Shown one piece after another: positions 25,625 through 36,740 of a stretch of 64,000 bases of DNA. The first letter of the stretch is position 1; each line of letters opens with the position of its first letter. The translations under genes were made by a program, and so were the position numbers. A model generated the notes under the pieces. The model saw nothing but the letters and a program-made list of their open reading frames with translations, did not search any database and was not told where the DNA came from. Origin of the DNA: Tipula vernalis (Eukaryota > Arthropoda > Insecta > Diptera > Tipulidae); NCBI GenBank assembly GCA_958295665.1, contig OY282558.1:330061106-330125105 (forward strand), given 5' to 3'.

Positions 25625-27745
25625 TTAACCTATGTTAGTTCTTAATATTAATTTGCACTTAGTAATTACTTTAAATTTGACAGCTAGATCTAAAGGATCT
25701 TTTTTTAAGACACCGGTATCTGGTAATTTTGACTGCACTGCTTGGTTGTGCCTGCTACTGTTTCGATGTGTAGATCCCGATATATACCAGGGTGTATTTA
25801 TCGTTATTCGTTGCAATTTTATTATGGTGGAAGCACAAGCGAACCTCCACAATTGAATACCACACGTCCAGATAGGTTTAAGTAACATTTTATATAGTAA
25901 AATCCTACAGTCTAGGTTTAAGTTGGAATGTTTACCTATTAACCAGTTCATTTTAACACACGTTAAATTAATTTGCTGACGCTTAGCTTCGATATACTTT
26001 TTCCATGTAAGCCTTCTATCTAAATATAAGCCGAGATATTTATCTTTTTGGTAGAATGATATTGTTTATTCTCACAGGCGGACAGATAAGTTTACGGAGG
26101 GTGAATGTAATGTGCGATAATGATAGCACACTGTCTTGTAGAACCCCAGCGAGGATTTCGTATAAATTGGTAGGATTCACCGTTATATTTTAGAAAAACT
26201 TTTCGGTAATTGTCTTCTAACTTTGTGTATAAGTCCTTTATGCCACACTTTATCGAAAACTTGAGCAATGTCTAAAAACACTGACGAGCAGTATTTTTTT
26301 GTTCTAGGACGTTCCTGATTTTAAATACGACTCTATGAACTTGTTCTATGGTTATATGTTCTTCTCTAAATCCAAATTGATGATCAGGAATAACGTTTTT
26401 CTCTTGCAGAATTGGTTTAAGTTTTTCCGGGAGAAATTTTCGAATAGCTTAGAGAGAGTCGGTAGTAAACTGATTGGACGATAAGAGTTTACTTTTGTTT
26501 CGTCTTTACCATGTTTTGGAATCAATGATTTGCGAAATTTTCTAGGTTTTAGGAAAGCAGCCTGTTCTCATTATAGCGTTGAAAATGTTATTAGTTAGAT
26601 ACATTTTTCTGGAAAATCTTTGACCATTTTGCCACTTATGTGATTGATTTTCAGCTTCGGCATCATGTGGTATAAATTAGGGGCTTCCAATTTGTTCGTT
26701 GGGTATGAATACTTTACTAAGATGTTGATTATCTGCATCAGTTCTTGCTCAGTTTCCTCCAGGGAGACGAATCAGAGCACATGAATGTATTGGTTGTTTC
26801 AGCTTACGTATGGCTTTTCATAGAGAGTAATCTGTTGCTTCTGTCACTGTGAGGTGACTGAGATAATGTTGAATCTCTTCATCACGTTCTTTTGATAAGG
26901 CCATTTTCAGTTTTTGGTCGCTTTATTTAAATTTGATTTAACTGTAGGCGATCTATATAGCTACCATTGCATGCTTAGTGAGCGTTTCATCATTAACAGC
27001 TGTTGAACATTCTGAGGCGGTTTGTCCAACTTTTAGTAAACTGAGTTGCTGGGGATCGCATTTGCTTTGTACTGCTGCATCAATTTCATGTTTTGTTTTT
27101 AGCGGGATATTTAAAGAACATTCTTTAGTTGACGTACACTTGAATTGAGTTCAATTAGTATGTTGATTCGTCAGGAATCTACCGTAAGTGATCAGAAGAT
27201 AGATCGTAACACCTTTCGGTCATTACAAGGGGTCTAGCTATACCCTTTGCTAGAAAAAACCAGTAAATCGGGAATTTTTCGTCTCTCAGTTAGCCAATAA
27301 GTTAGGTGGCCAGTAGATATGTGATTCTCACAGTGGTTTTCCTTTCGAAGATATTAGCCTTGAACCCCACTGGATGTGTTTGCCGTTGTGATGACCTGCC
27401 GCAAGGAACTTATCTCACAGAGTTTTGAAGTAATTTGCAAACTGATGTCTTTTAACTAAATGTTTCGGTGGACAATAACCTGCAGATGTGGTGCATTTTC
27501 CTGTCGATTCCTGCATACAGATGCTATTTGCTTGTATATGCTCCTCGCGATGTGATTCACGATGCATAATGTCATAAAAGGTGTATCCTTTGATTTTGAG
27601 AAGGCTCGTGTTTGTAAAATGTGTTTCCGAAATCAGCATAATATAGATGTTGTGTTCAATATGGAAATTTTATACGTCTAGTTTACGTTGCACTATGCCA
27701 TTGGCGTTCCAAACAGCTAATTTAAGTTTATTAATGAGGGTATTC
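25625..27745 (-). pseudogene. Jockey-clade LINE ORF2 with endonuclease and RT, decayed
   Basis: Homology runs the length of ORF2 on the minus strand. It starts near 27735 with KLKLAVWNANGIVQRKLDV and MLISETHFTNTSLLKIKGY, the AP-endonuclease N-terminus, followed by a HTHWGSR-like block and a STGHPTYWP-like block near 27300, then SSDHL near 27190 (endonuclease catalytic His). RT follows with PDHQFGFREEHIT near 26380, FLDIAQVFDKVWHKGL near 26240, and a FRNPRW/GVLQDSVLSLS region at about 26130 in place of the usual PQGSVLGP. The thumb and C-terminus (MNWLIGKHSNLNL, IWTCGIQLW) are at 25951-25625. Many frameshifts and stops. At 2.1 kb it is shorter than an intact ORF2, so internal deletions exist; the FADD box is not visible. 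Confidence 0.85.
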
Positions 27746-27749
27746 AACA

Positions 27750-27905
27750 TGTAAAAATCATTTTAGAATCGCATTCCCGTTGTACGTGCGTAATATCATT
27801 ATAATCGGTTAAAATACGGCCAAGTTCCTTCCTCGCCATATTCCAGAACGTCTTCTAAATATTATTTTATAATCCTAGTTCCATCGCACGTCCATTTCCG
27901 GTTTT
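27750..27905 (-). repeat. ~107-bp repeat family, single diverged units
   Basis: AATCATTTTAGAATCGCATTCCCGTTG, split here as AATCATTTTAGAATCGCATT plus CCCGTTG, with GTTCCTTCC and TTCCAGAACGTCTTCTAAAT, are reverse-oriented family phrases. They abut the 5' side of the Jockey relic, while another array abuts its 3' side, so the LINE may have inserted into a repeat cluster. Confidence 0.5.
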
Positions 27906-29272
27906 GAGAAAACTTAGTTCATCCCAAAGAAATCTTAGTTTAAGTCCTATTCATGGATTTCAATAGGTTTAATCAAACATACTGTGCCCCACTTTTCATT
28001 TTTTCTAAATTGCAGGCATACCTAATGTATGAAATTTTGCATAATTAGTTAGACTTTAATGCCGTGACTTTGCCTGCAATCGACCAAACAGCACAGTGTT
28101 CTATGGCTATCTATGGCTTTTGGACCCGAATGCACTGAGTTTGAATCTCGACAGGGGTGCAAAAGTTGTTTCTTTGAATTTCTGATTCTATATTTTGAAA
28201 TTTATCAGTATTTCTACTTAATGTTGGTGATTTACTCGCATGGTGTAGCTCGCATAAAACTCGCAAATTCCGGAATTTTATTCGAACGATGCAGTACCAG
28301 TACATGATATTAAAAGACGTCAGATATTATGGGTCGGCCACTCGGTTCTCTATAGACGATGATGGCTCCTCATTTTAGAGAACGTTCTGACATATTCTGA
28401 TTGCTTAGAATAATAAGAAAAGCTATCGTTGGGAATCTGGTAAGACCCTTCATGAGTTGGAATCAACAAGATCAAAATATTAAAGTGTATCATAGTCACG
28501 AGGCTGGAGTTATGCAATGTAAGTGGCTGGTCTTTATTTTCATTTTTATCAACTTTTTATGTACCTAAAACAAAACTTCGAATCTAAAATTTACTTTCCA
28601 ATATTAGCCAAGAAATTCAAACCATGAAATTTGTTAAGATTCATTGTAAATTGAGCTCGATATCCGATATAAACCTGCGAAAATTTAGAAGCTAAATTTA
28701 AAGTTAAAGGTTTGAATTTAGGAATACGGAAATTTATAAAATTGATTATTCAGAAAATTACTTTAATTCAATTTTCAATTTCAATTATTTTGATATTTCA
28801 AACCGATTCAAGATTTTAAACAAAAAAATTAAATTTCAAATTTTCACTATATTGTGTGTGTGAGAAAACTTTCAAATTGGATGATTACATCGAAAATTTA
28901 TTAGGTGAAAAAAATCTTTCCATAACGCTGAATTTTGTACAGATCAATTTTAGTTTTTAAATTTTTTCAATGTTTCCTAAGTGTTCATATTTCGTTAAAT
29001 CAAAAGAATATACTAAAGTAAAATTTGAGTACAAGAACTTGAAATTTCGTTCTAAATTGTGTTGCGGCCGAAATAGCGAAATGTGCCAAAAAATTATAAT
29101 TTTTGTAAATTTAGAATAGTCAGTAGCGATAGTTTGACATTGATCTTATTCTGTTCATCTTATTTAGTGCTCGATATATCGATGTTCTGTCAAAGTTTAG
29201 AATAGGATGTTTATTCGGTGTTGTACACATATGATTTTCATAAAAGATCATAATTAATATAGAGGTACTTCA
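27906..29272. other. No gene recognised
   Basis: AT-rich with short frames on opposite strands over 28111-28307 that are shadows of each other. No motif, repeat or RNA signature that I can defend. Confidence 0.35.
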
Positions 29273-29554
29273 ATGGCGCTAAATAAAACTATCAATAATA
29301 ATGATGAAGAAACTGAGTTCGTTACTCATACATTATCATTAACTGTGTTCCATTGGAAACCATTTGCTAAAAAATACGGTTTTCCATTAATAATAATAAG
29401 TAGCAAAACATTAAACAACAAAATAATTAAAATATTTTTTCGATTTAAGCGTCGTATCACAAGCATAAACAAAAATTATTTGATTTTAAAAAATTACATT
29501 TTACATAACCAAAATTGGTATAGAGAGCCATCCATTGGAATTTTTTTAAACTAA
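29273..29554 (+). CDS. Small hypothetical frame, unrecognised
   Basis: A 93-codon frame starts at an ATG in a fair context (TTCAATGGCG) and is rich in Lys, Ile and Asn, with no signal peptide, membrane segment or family motif. A GT following AAATACG could be a splice donor, in which case only the first 35 codons would be a 5' exon; this is speculation. In DNA this AT-rich a random frame of this length is possible, so I include it only as a candidate. Confidence 0.15.
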   Translation: MALNKTINNNDEETEFVTHTLSLTVFHWKPFAKKYGFPLIIISSKTLNNKIIKIFFRFKRRITSINKNYLILKNYILHNQNWYREPSIGIFLN

Positions 29555-29731
29555 AATCCCTCTGTCGTTAATATTATGCGTAACTGCTTCTAACAATCAC
29601 ACCATCATTTGAGCCAGTAGATACCAGTACTTGTAAGTAGTACGCTAACGCCAATGGGATAGGCTTATTTACATCTCAAAAAACTTTTGGCGCAAATTTA
29701 AATTTTATACTGTATGCATAATCCTCTTTAA

Positions 29732-30085
29732 AGCCTGGTTTCCATTATGAAACATTTACTGAGACTATTTTTTACTGAATAAAAACATAAAAATGGAAAA
29801 TGTCATTAAAGAGACAGAGAAATGGTCTTTGTTTTTTATTTTTTTGAAAAATTGCATTGAAAAATTGAAATACTATATTTTTCCAGTCCTGAAAAAATTT
29901 ACTTCGCTTCATATATATTTCAATAAATTTTGTCAGTATACTATAAAAATGTCAGTATACTATAATAATTTTTTCAGTACTGTAAAACTGAAAGTTTTTT
30001 TTTTCTCTCACACAGCACGCGAATATATATTTTTATCCCATTTTGTTTATACTGTCAAGTAAATATTTCATAATGGAAATTAGGC
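29732..30085. mobile_element. 354-bp MITE with TTAA flanks
   Basis: The left end AGCCTGGTTTCCATTATGAA continues into ACATTTACT; the right end in reverse complement reads GCCTAATTTCCATTATGAAA continuing into TATTTACT. Both are preceded by TTAA (29728-29731 and 30086-30089). TTAA targets are used by piggyBac and Kolobok elements. The interior is AT-rich; a chance frame at 29793-30062 falls inside it and is not a gene. Confidence 0.6.
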
Positions 30086-30089
30086 TTAA

Positions 30090-30656
30090 ATCACAACTAA
30101 ATTGAAGTAATTAGCGAGGAAACTTTTCGTTGACCATCTGGCGGTGAATAGAGTAATGTAGTCTTGAAATGAAAAGTCAAAAATTTGAACATACAAATTG
30201 ACCTGAGGCATACAGCATTAAATTGAGATAATTTCTTTCTTTTCGTTGCATTTTAGTGCCAAAACAGCGTTAAATCAAACTTACCGAATACTATTGTAAT
30301 TAGTAATTAACTAATTACCAACTTCAATTTTTATCTAATTTCGTTTTGTTTTATTATCACATTAAAAATAAAAACAATCTGATACGTGTATTTTCATATT
30401 TAATGTTAAGGGCAGTATTCACGTTCACGTACAGTTAAATTGCGCAGTATAATTGAGTAACGTCAATATTTTGGAAAAATTTTGAAAATTTTAAATATAA
30501 ACTTATATACTCGTAGTGCAATTTACTGACGTCACACAAGTGTTTTTTTTTTAGAAATAGTAATATTTAAAAAGTTATATGTATGGTCAAATTTTCGACT
30601 GTCCAAATCTTTCTTGAGACCATTTATTAAATATAGTTTTAAGATCAAAAGGGGGT
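30090..30656. other. AT-rich, nothing recognised
   Basis: No frame, repeat or RNA gene supported. Confidence 0.35.
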
Positions 30657-30932
30657 CAAATAATTGTTTTCTGAAGTTGGTGCCAAAATAGAAACTAAAT
30701 TAAATCAATTTAAGAATTTTTATCAGCTGGACAACCTAAAAACACACAACTTAATACTCTGGCTGATTAGATTACTCATATTGACTTCTGGAGTAGCATT
30801 GGAAGCTATTCGTTTAGCTCGGTATGTTCTGTGCTAAATCGGTTGAAATGAAAGTTTTACCCGTATGAAGTATAACAGTTTTGTCCGTAAATGTTCGTAA
30901 GATACCGACTTCAGGAAACAATTATTTAGTTA
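30657..30932. repeat. ~275-bp unit with inverted ends
   Basis: The left end AAATAATTGTTTTCTGAAGT continues into TGGTGCC; the right end in reverse complement reads AAATAATTGTTTCCTGAAGT continuing into CGGTAT. The paired ends are about 27 bp. It looks like a MITE, but no target duplication is clear. Confidence 0.45.
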
Positions 30933-31119
30933 TTTTTCAAGCAACGTTGAAGCCGGTTTTTTTACTTTTGGTTACATTTGGTGCCTATTTTTCCGAAAAA
31001 GTTACTAGTTACACCTGATAACTGACTTTCTGAATCGAAAGGAAAATTCTTTAACTATCAGACCCATTATGTAAGTTGTGAGTGTAACATTAACATATCG
31101 TATGTTTTTTTAGCTGCCC

Positions 31120-31170
31120 GGAGCTGCTATCCATAGCCGTCATATAAAGGTGGCTCCCGATAGCAGCTCC
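31120..31170. repeat. Perfect 12-bp stem hairpin
   Basis: GGAGCTGCTATC and GATAGCAGCTCC are perfect complements separated by 27 bases, in a locally GC-richer patch of AT-rich DNA. It may be the remnant of a MITE; no function can be assigned. Confidence 0.5.
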
Positions 31171-31416
31171 ATATAAATACTACATTAAATTTAAATTTAG
31201 GTATAGATAATTGACTGCTCCGCATGGCCATCTATTGGGCGCAAATAAAAAAACGCACTAATATACACAGTACTAGGGCTAACATCTTCGGAATCCTGAG
31301 AAAATTTAAATAATTTAGACTTTTAAGCATAAAAATGTCAATAAGAAGTTTTTATTATATTTTACTAAAATGTTTTTAGTTCTTGATTAGTAAAAATTTC
31401 TCTGGCAAAGCAATAT

Positions 31417-31859
31417 TGTTACGTTTTTGCCTTGTCAATCAAGGTCCATATCACTGGATTGTTAATAAAACAAAATTAATTTAATTTATCACCAAACGAA
31501 TTTATTTATGTCACACAAAAGTTATAACAACACTATTTACTAACGATAATTCACAATAATTTCCACACAATTTTACTGTACTCTTATAAATTTTATTTCG
31601 CACTACAACATTTTTTAAATCACTTTTAATTCCTTTTTAATCTTTACACAATCGCTTGCCAAATACTAATAATCCAATTCGACTTTGTTCGCCTTTTTAT
31701 ATACACAAACCAAACTTCTAGAAAGCTCTTGACTTTTCCAGTTAGAATAGTGTAGAAACATTACGTAACAATTTTATCATGGAAAATTCCATTTTACTAC
31801 AGTTAGACATTGAGCTATTAATTTAACTTATTCTATAACTCCTAGATGCCACCGTCACA
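31417..31859 (-). mobile_element. Solo LTR, copy 1 (minus orientation)
   Basis: A 443-bp unit reads on the minus strand from TGTGACGGTGGCATCTAGGA to AAAACGTAACA, so it has TG...CA ends. A TATATAAAAAGGCGAAC promoter lies about 175 bp in, and AATAAA-type sequence follows downstream. It is flanked by ATAT on both sides (31413-31416, 31860-31863), a 4-bp duplication as made by Gypsy-type retrotransposons. No internal coding region adjoins it, so it is a solo LTR left by recombination between two LTRs. Confidence 0.85.
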
Positions 31860-32102
31860 ATATGAAAATTTTACAAATCTAAACTTTTAATCAGAAATAT
31901 GCAGCTACTCAAATAATGACATTTAGGGAAATTGGGAGTTTCAATTTTTCCAAATTTTTATGACTAAGGGATTTTTACACAAAAATTCCCTAAAATAATT
32001 GTATACATAATTTTAATAAAATATTTAGCCAATGGAACTTCATGTTGAGAAACATTGCTAATCAATCACAATGCTGTGCAGGCACGAAAAACGGAATAGT
32101 AT

Positions 32103-32559
32103 TGTGACGGTGACACCTAGTGTGTAATAGAATAAGTTAAATTAATAGCTCAATGTCTAACTGTACTAAAATGGAATTTTCCATGATAAAAATTGTTCTA
32201 AATGTGTCTACGCTATTCTAACTGGAAAAGTCATGAGCTTTCTAGAAGTTTGGTATGTGTATATAAAAAGGCGAACGAGATCGAATTGGATCAGTAGTAT
32301 TTGGAAAGCGACAGTGTGAAGATTAAAAAGGAATTAAAAAGTGATTTAAAAAGTGTTGTAGTGCGAAATAAAAATTATAAGTGTACAGTAAAATTTGAGA
32401 ATAATTTACATAAAGTAATTTTGTGAATTTTTATTAATAAACTGTGTTGTAATAATTTTTGTGTGAAATAAATAAATTCGTTGGTGATAAATTAAATTGA
32501 TTTTGTATTATTCACAATCCAGTGATACGAACCTTAATTGACAAGGTAAAAACGTAATA
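32103..32559 (+). mobile_element. Solo LTR, copy 2 (plus orientation)
   Basis: A 457-bp relative of the 31417-31859 LTR in the opposite direction. It starts TGTGACGGTGACACCTAG, contains TATATAAAAAGGCGAACG near 32260, and ends CGTAATA, where CA has become TA. It has its own 4-bp duplication GTAT (32099-32102 and 32560-32563). Different target duplications show two independent insertions, followed in each case by loss of the body. Confidence 0.85.
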
Positions 32560-32563
32560 GTAT

Positions 32564-33540
32564 ATTTCAATACGGTATTTTATGATCTTAGGCGATAAAA
32601 TTGATGAAATGTTATTCTAAAATATTTTTGAACACAATTCTAGAATATGAAAAACTGGAATGAAACTGGACCATTTCAAAACACATTAAGATGAAATTTG
32701 AGACGTTTAATAGAAAGGCAATTTTAAAACGGTTGTTAGATAAATTTTGCAATATGAAAAACTGGGTTGAAACTAGACTATTTCTTAGTCTCTTCTTCGT
32801 ATATAAGAAGTCAGTTTTATTGTAATCGATGTAGCCTAATTCTTTTTATAATCTTATAACTCAAAGACCATTGTTGAGATTCATTGTTGAACCATTGTTG
32901 TTGTATTATTTCATAGTATTTTAAAAAAATTTGCTTTCAGCTGCTATGTCTGTGACGATGAAGAAATACATAGAATATCGCAAAATGTACGATCCGGTCG
33001 GAAATGCCAGTCGTTTATAAAAAGTAACCGCTAACAAAACTGACCGGAAAAGAAACCGAATCCGTATGAAATCCTTTCAGTAAAAATACAAAGCAATTTT
33101 TCGTTCAGTGTGTATTTACTAATACCGATAAGTAGCTATTAAAAATATCTAAATAGCTTGAATTTTGAAACAAAATGTGCTTCTTAATCATTTTCGCTGT
33201 TAAAAAAGCGAATTACAACAAGTTCATATACAAAAATGTAATATGCTGTTAACTTCACACAAAATGGTGGAAGCCCGAGAGGAAATAATCAAATAATATA
33301 AAAAACAAACTAAAAAATAACAAACTAAAGGTATTATCACGCGCACATGGGACTTTCTATTTCCGAGATCCTGACTGCCATCATTAATTGGGGTATCGCT
33401 ATAAATTTCAGGCATGTCTTATTTCTATAAACGTAAAAAACGCACAACCAATTTTCTTTAAGTGACAAGAGCACCTTGCACACAACTGGCTCTTTTAGAC
33501 CGAATCCATAGTCGAACTTGCCACGTTGCATTACCAAGTA
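32564..33540. other. No gene recognised
   Basis: Moderately AT-rich. Overlapping minus-strand frames at 33224-33537 contain hydrophobic stretches (VIIPLVCYFLVCFLYYLI) but no family signature or credible gene structure. Confidence 0.35.
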
Positions 33541-33893
33541 ACTGATTGGCTACATTAAAGCATAAGCGGAACTTTGGCGCTCTTTGTGTTTTTTTTGGCA
33601 AATGTTACTACGGCGATTGTTTCAATGAATTAAAAGAATTAACGCCTCCACTTAAACAATATGTTAGATCCGCAAGGCTTGCTCAATATTCTTCCATTCG
33701 CATCTTTCTAGCTGGTCTTGGCAGAACTAATAAATTTAGATCTACATATTTATCAAGAACCACCAGATCGTGGAATGTACTTGAAGAAAGCGCATTTCCA
33801 CTATCATTTAAACTGTACCTATTTAAAAAACGTAAACATGAGGGCCCTAAAAGACTAAGAACTCTTCCTATCCCAACCTTTCATTCACTGTAA
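33541..33893 (+). pseudogene. LINE ORF2 C-terminus, severely 5' truncated
   Basis: The frame LKHKRNFGALCVFFGKCYYG, then LKELTPPLKQYVRSARLAQY, LGRTNKFRSTYLSRTTRSWN and FPLSFKLYLFKKRK is the characteristic end of many CR1/Jockey-group LINE proteins (conserved 'R.xRxxWNxLP..xFP...xLxxFK' pattern). The stop is at 33891-33893. The upstream part is missing, so the copy is truncated at about 33541. A 3' UTR probably follows to about 34030, where a palindrome CATTGTTAC/GTAACAATG occurs. Confidence 0.75.
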
Positions 33894-34186
33894 AAACTGT
33901 GTTAGCATTAAGAGCAACGCCTCAGTGAACCTTAGTAATACTATAAACGTTCATAAACTAACATTGTAATTTTCTACCCAACTTAAAGAAACTGCCTTTC
34001 TGGCTGCATTGTTACAATATCGTAACAATGTAGAGTTCGTGAACGCACTCCATTGGTTTGCATGTGGCAATGCCTTAAGTACGTATTATTTTAGTCCTAT
34101 TATTATTTGCATTGAAATTTTTCGGTATACCATTATATTCCTGAAAGAAAAAATCCCCCCAAAAAAAAATTAACAAAAAATACAAA

Positions 34187-34558
34187 CCGATCAAACGGCG
34201 CAGTGGTTAAAGCTGCGACGGTTGGATCGGGAGGTACCGGGTTCGAAACCCGATAGGGGCGGGATGCAAAAGGGATTTTTCATCATCTGATTACGATCGG
34301 TGATGAAGATGAACACATCTATGACCCCCTGTTGAGAGTGCAGAATCCATGGGCCAACCCACCTTTCATGTCAGCACTATAGGTTGGCATGAAGCAATGC
34401 AATGTGCAGGTGGTTTATACAAAACGGATCTATAGCCGTACGTCCTCGATTTGTCTACTAATGCTTAAAGTAGGACGGTAAAAGTAACCTGCGAAAGAGT
34501 TGGGAGTGCCTTTGAGCCCCAAAACAGATTGCATAGATTAAAACCAAAAAAAAAAAAC
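34187..34558 (+). mobile_element. tRNA-derived SINE, copy 2
   Basis: Begins CCGATCAAACGGCGCAGTGG, with A box (CGGCGCAGTGG) and B box (GGTTCGAAACC), and follows the body of the 19534 copy closely for about 300 bp (for example TGACCCCCTGTTGAGAGTGC). It is longer at the 3' end, with an extra 'GGGAGTGCCTTTGAGCCCC' segment and an A-rich tail. Flanks show a 7-bp duplication ATACAAA (34180-34186 and 34559-34565). The copy has a better B-box stem (GGGTTCGAAACCC), so it is closer to the tRNA ancestor than copy 1. Confidence 0.9.
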
Positions 34559-34565
34559 ATACAAA

Positions 34566-35640
34566 GACCACATTAAATTTTTGTTAACTACAATATGAAA
34601 AGAAAAGGAACCTATATATAATTTCATGTCATCACAAAATATTGACCAAACCCAAAAAATTAAAAATTTCGAAAGACAGAACCTCGGCGCATTAAATGAC
34701 GGCACACCAATATTTGCTCGAAAAAAATAAACCCGAAATTTTTAAATCACCGAATATTGAAAGAAAATAGAAAAAAATCCCGAAAAAATATTTCTTTAAA
34801 CTAAGTCTGCAACGTTGATGAAGCGGTTTCGACGATCATCAATATTAAATCCTCTAAATTTCAACATTTTGTAGCACTTTGACCAATTTGGTGGTTCTGG
34901 ATTTTTTTCTGGGTCAGTATTTTCTATTTCTGGATAAAGTAGCCAACCTTTGTACAAGTCACAACATTCGTCAGAACATAACCCCGAATTTTTAAAATCC
35001 AAACAAAAAGCCAGAAATTACCAGAACAATATTCAGGAAAAGGAGGACGAAGGTCCAGAAAATGAATCCTTACGATTTAGAAAAAACACCAGGCCTATTT
35101 TCTTTAAGCTAAAACAAATGAATGAACTTTACGAGATCGTATTTTCCATGTGAACTGCACTAGAACTCTAGATTAGAGATCGGTTCTTGGTGGTTGGACG
35201 ACTAGATAGTTAAGTCGGATTTAAAGACGTCACTTTGTCGAAGGGTATATTTCCCCAAGCAATTTTAAAGTTGTGGTTTCATAGAAATTCGGTCGCTTTT
35301 GGAAAGACTTCGGCCTGCCTCGATAAAGAAGGGCCAAATGGACGAAGGTTATTAACAATTGTAGACGTAAGAAACTGAGGTTTGAACATCTACAGCAGAT
35401 GTCGGGTGAACCGGAAAGCGTGATACTGACAACGAGGTCAAAAAAGCCATCGACGCAACAATAGCGACAGGGAATCCGATAAACAAATATCATTGATTAG
35501 GTGAATGAAGAGCTCAGAGTTTCAGAGAGGCGGGTCGATTTGTAGTTTTACTTTATGACGGCGAGATCTTCCAGGCTGTTATTACAATAAATTGTTGGCA
35601 ACCCTTAAAAAAACAATTTGACAGCTGAGAGTTTAGGGTC
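34566..35640. other. No gene recognised
   Basis: The 34796-35002 minus frame (CCDLYKGWLLYPEIENTD) and a segment at 35170-35500 with higher GC look protein-derived but match nothing I recognise. They may be decayed TE coding fragments. Confidence 0.3.
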
Positions 35641-35648
35641 AGTAAAAA

Positions 35649-36740
35649 TGGAGCGTTACACGATACAAAAACGTGTTTTCATTATTGAACAATATCTCGT
35701 TTGGCGGCCACAGTTCGAAAATTTCATACAAAATATGGTCGGAATAGTGTTTTAACTTCGTCAACTGTGAAGAGATTAATTGAAAAATTCAGGGAGACTG
35801 GATCAGTTGGAGACGCTAACAAGACTGGTCGTCCAAAAACAATCCGTTCAAATATCAATATCGAAGCAGTGCATGACAGTGTTGGTGAAAATCCCAGAAT
35901 ATCAATTCGGCGTCTGGACAACAATTGCAAATTTCAAGAAGCTCTCTACAGCATATACTCACAAAAGATCTGTCTCCATCCTTACAAAATTCAATTAACA
36001 CAACAACTGAAGCCTAATGACCTAAGCACATTTTAATCTTGATGGCTTTGTTAATCGCCAAAATTGCCGTGTTTGGGGTTCAGAGAACCCACATGTGATT
36101 ATCGAAAAACAAATGCATCCACAACGTGTCACTGTTTGTTGCGAATTTTAGACTGGATCCATCATTGGACCATACAAGCAGTGACTGTTTCTGGTGCTCG
36201 ATATTGCAACATGATAACACAATTCTTTGCGTCGAAATAGGATGATATTGATGTGACCAATATGTGGTTTCAATAAGACTGCATGAGACATTTCCTGGTC
36301 GTGTACTCTCTCGTTTCGATGATCAGATTTGGCGCCCTAGATCGTGTGATTTATTTAACACCATTAGATTTCTTTTTATGGGGTGATTTGAAGTCAAAGG
36401 TCTATTACTAAAGATACATGTTAAACCGAAAGTGGTCTGACTGAAAACGTCCGAGATAAATTCAACACGTACACGGCGGCTTGAGTGAAAGCAAAGATTA
36501 TTAACAAGAAGATCTTGTTAATAATCTTTGCTTTCAGTCAAGCCGCCGTGCGTACATGTTGAATTTATCTCGAACGATTTCAGTCAGATCACTTTCGGTT
36601 TAACATGTATCTTTAGTATATGTCAATAAGCCTACAACCACCCGTGCATTACAGAAGGAAATTAAACGCTGCATCAACGAAATTCAGCCACATTTATGCA
36701 GAATGGTTATAAACCCACCGAAACAAGTTATGTGACGAGA
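35649..36740 (+). pseudogene. Mariner-superfamily (DD41D-like) transposase relic
   Basis: From the ATG at 35649 the pieces are MERYTIQKRVFIIEQYL, SSTVKRLIEKFRETGSVGD, TGRPKTIRSN, PRISIRRL (two helix-turn-helix units), HPYKIQLTQQLKPND and, after a frameshift, LDGFVNRQNCRVWGSENP and QMHPQRVTV. TNMWFQ marks the second Asp region, where the Asp-bearing block has mutated. LTPLDFFLWGDLKSKVY holds the third Asp. After the 36406-36618 insert comes the C-terminus (ALQKEIKRCINEIQPHLCRM). Many stops and shifts; dead. It differs from the 6438 element by family details, but the PLDFFLWG end is of the same general type. Confidence 0.83.
36406..36618. mobile_element. 213-bp palindromic MITE
   Basis: Two arms of about 105 bp are near-perfect reverse complements, meeting at AAGATCTT near 36512-36519. 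The outer ends read TACTAAAGATACATGTTAAA on each strand. TAT occurs on both sides (36403-36405 and 36619-36621), and deleting the insert plus one TAT joins the transposase codons for KSKVY and VNKPTT without a gap. It is therefore a real insertion in the mariner relic. Arms differ at only a few positions. Confidence 0.85.

Noticed and set aside
29793..30062. 89-codon plus-strand frame as a gene
   Set aside because: It lies wholly inside a MITE with inverted ends and has a biased AT-rich composition without motifs.
31417..32559. One foldback transposon made of inverted arms
   Set aside because: Each arm has TG start, LTR-type promoter and its own 4-bp duplication (ATAT, GTAT), so they are separate solo LTRs.
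34796..35002. Cys-rich minus frame as a small secreted protein
   Set aside because: There is no signal peptide, the Cys spacing is not regular and the overlapping plus frame is equally open.
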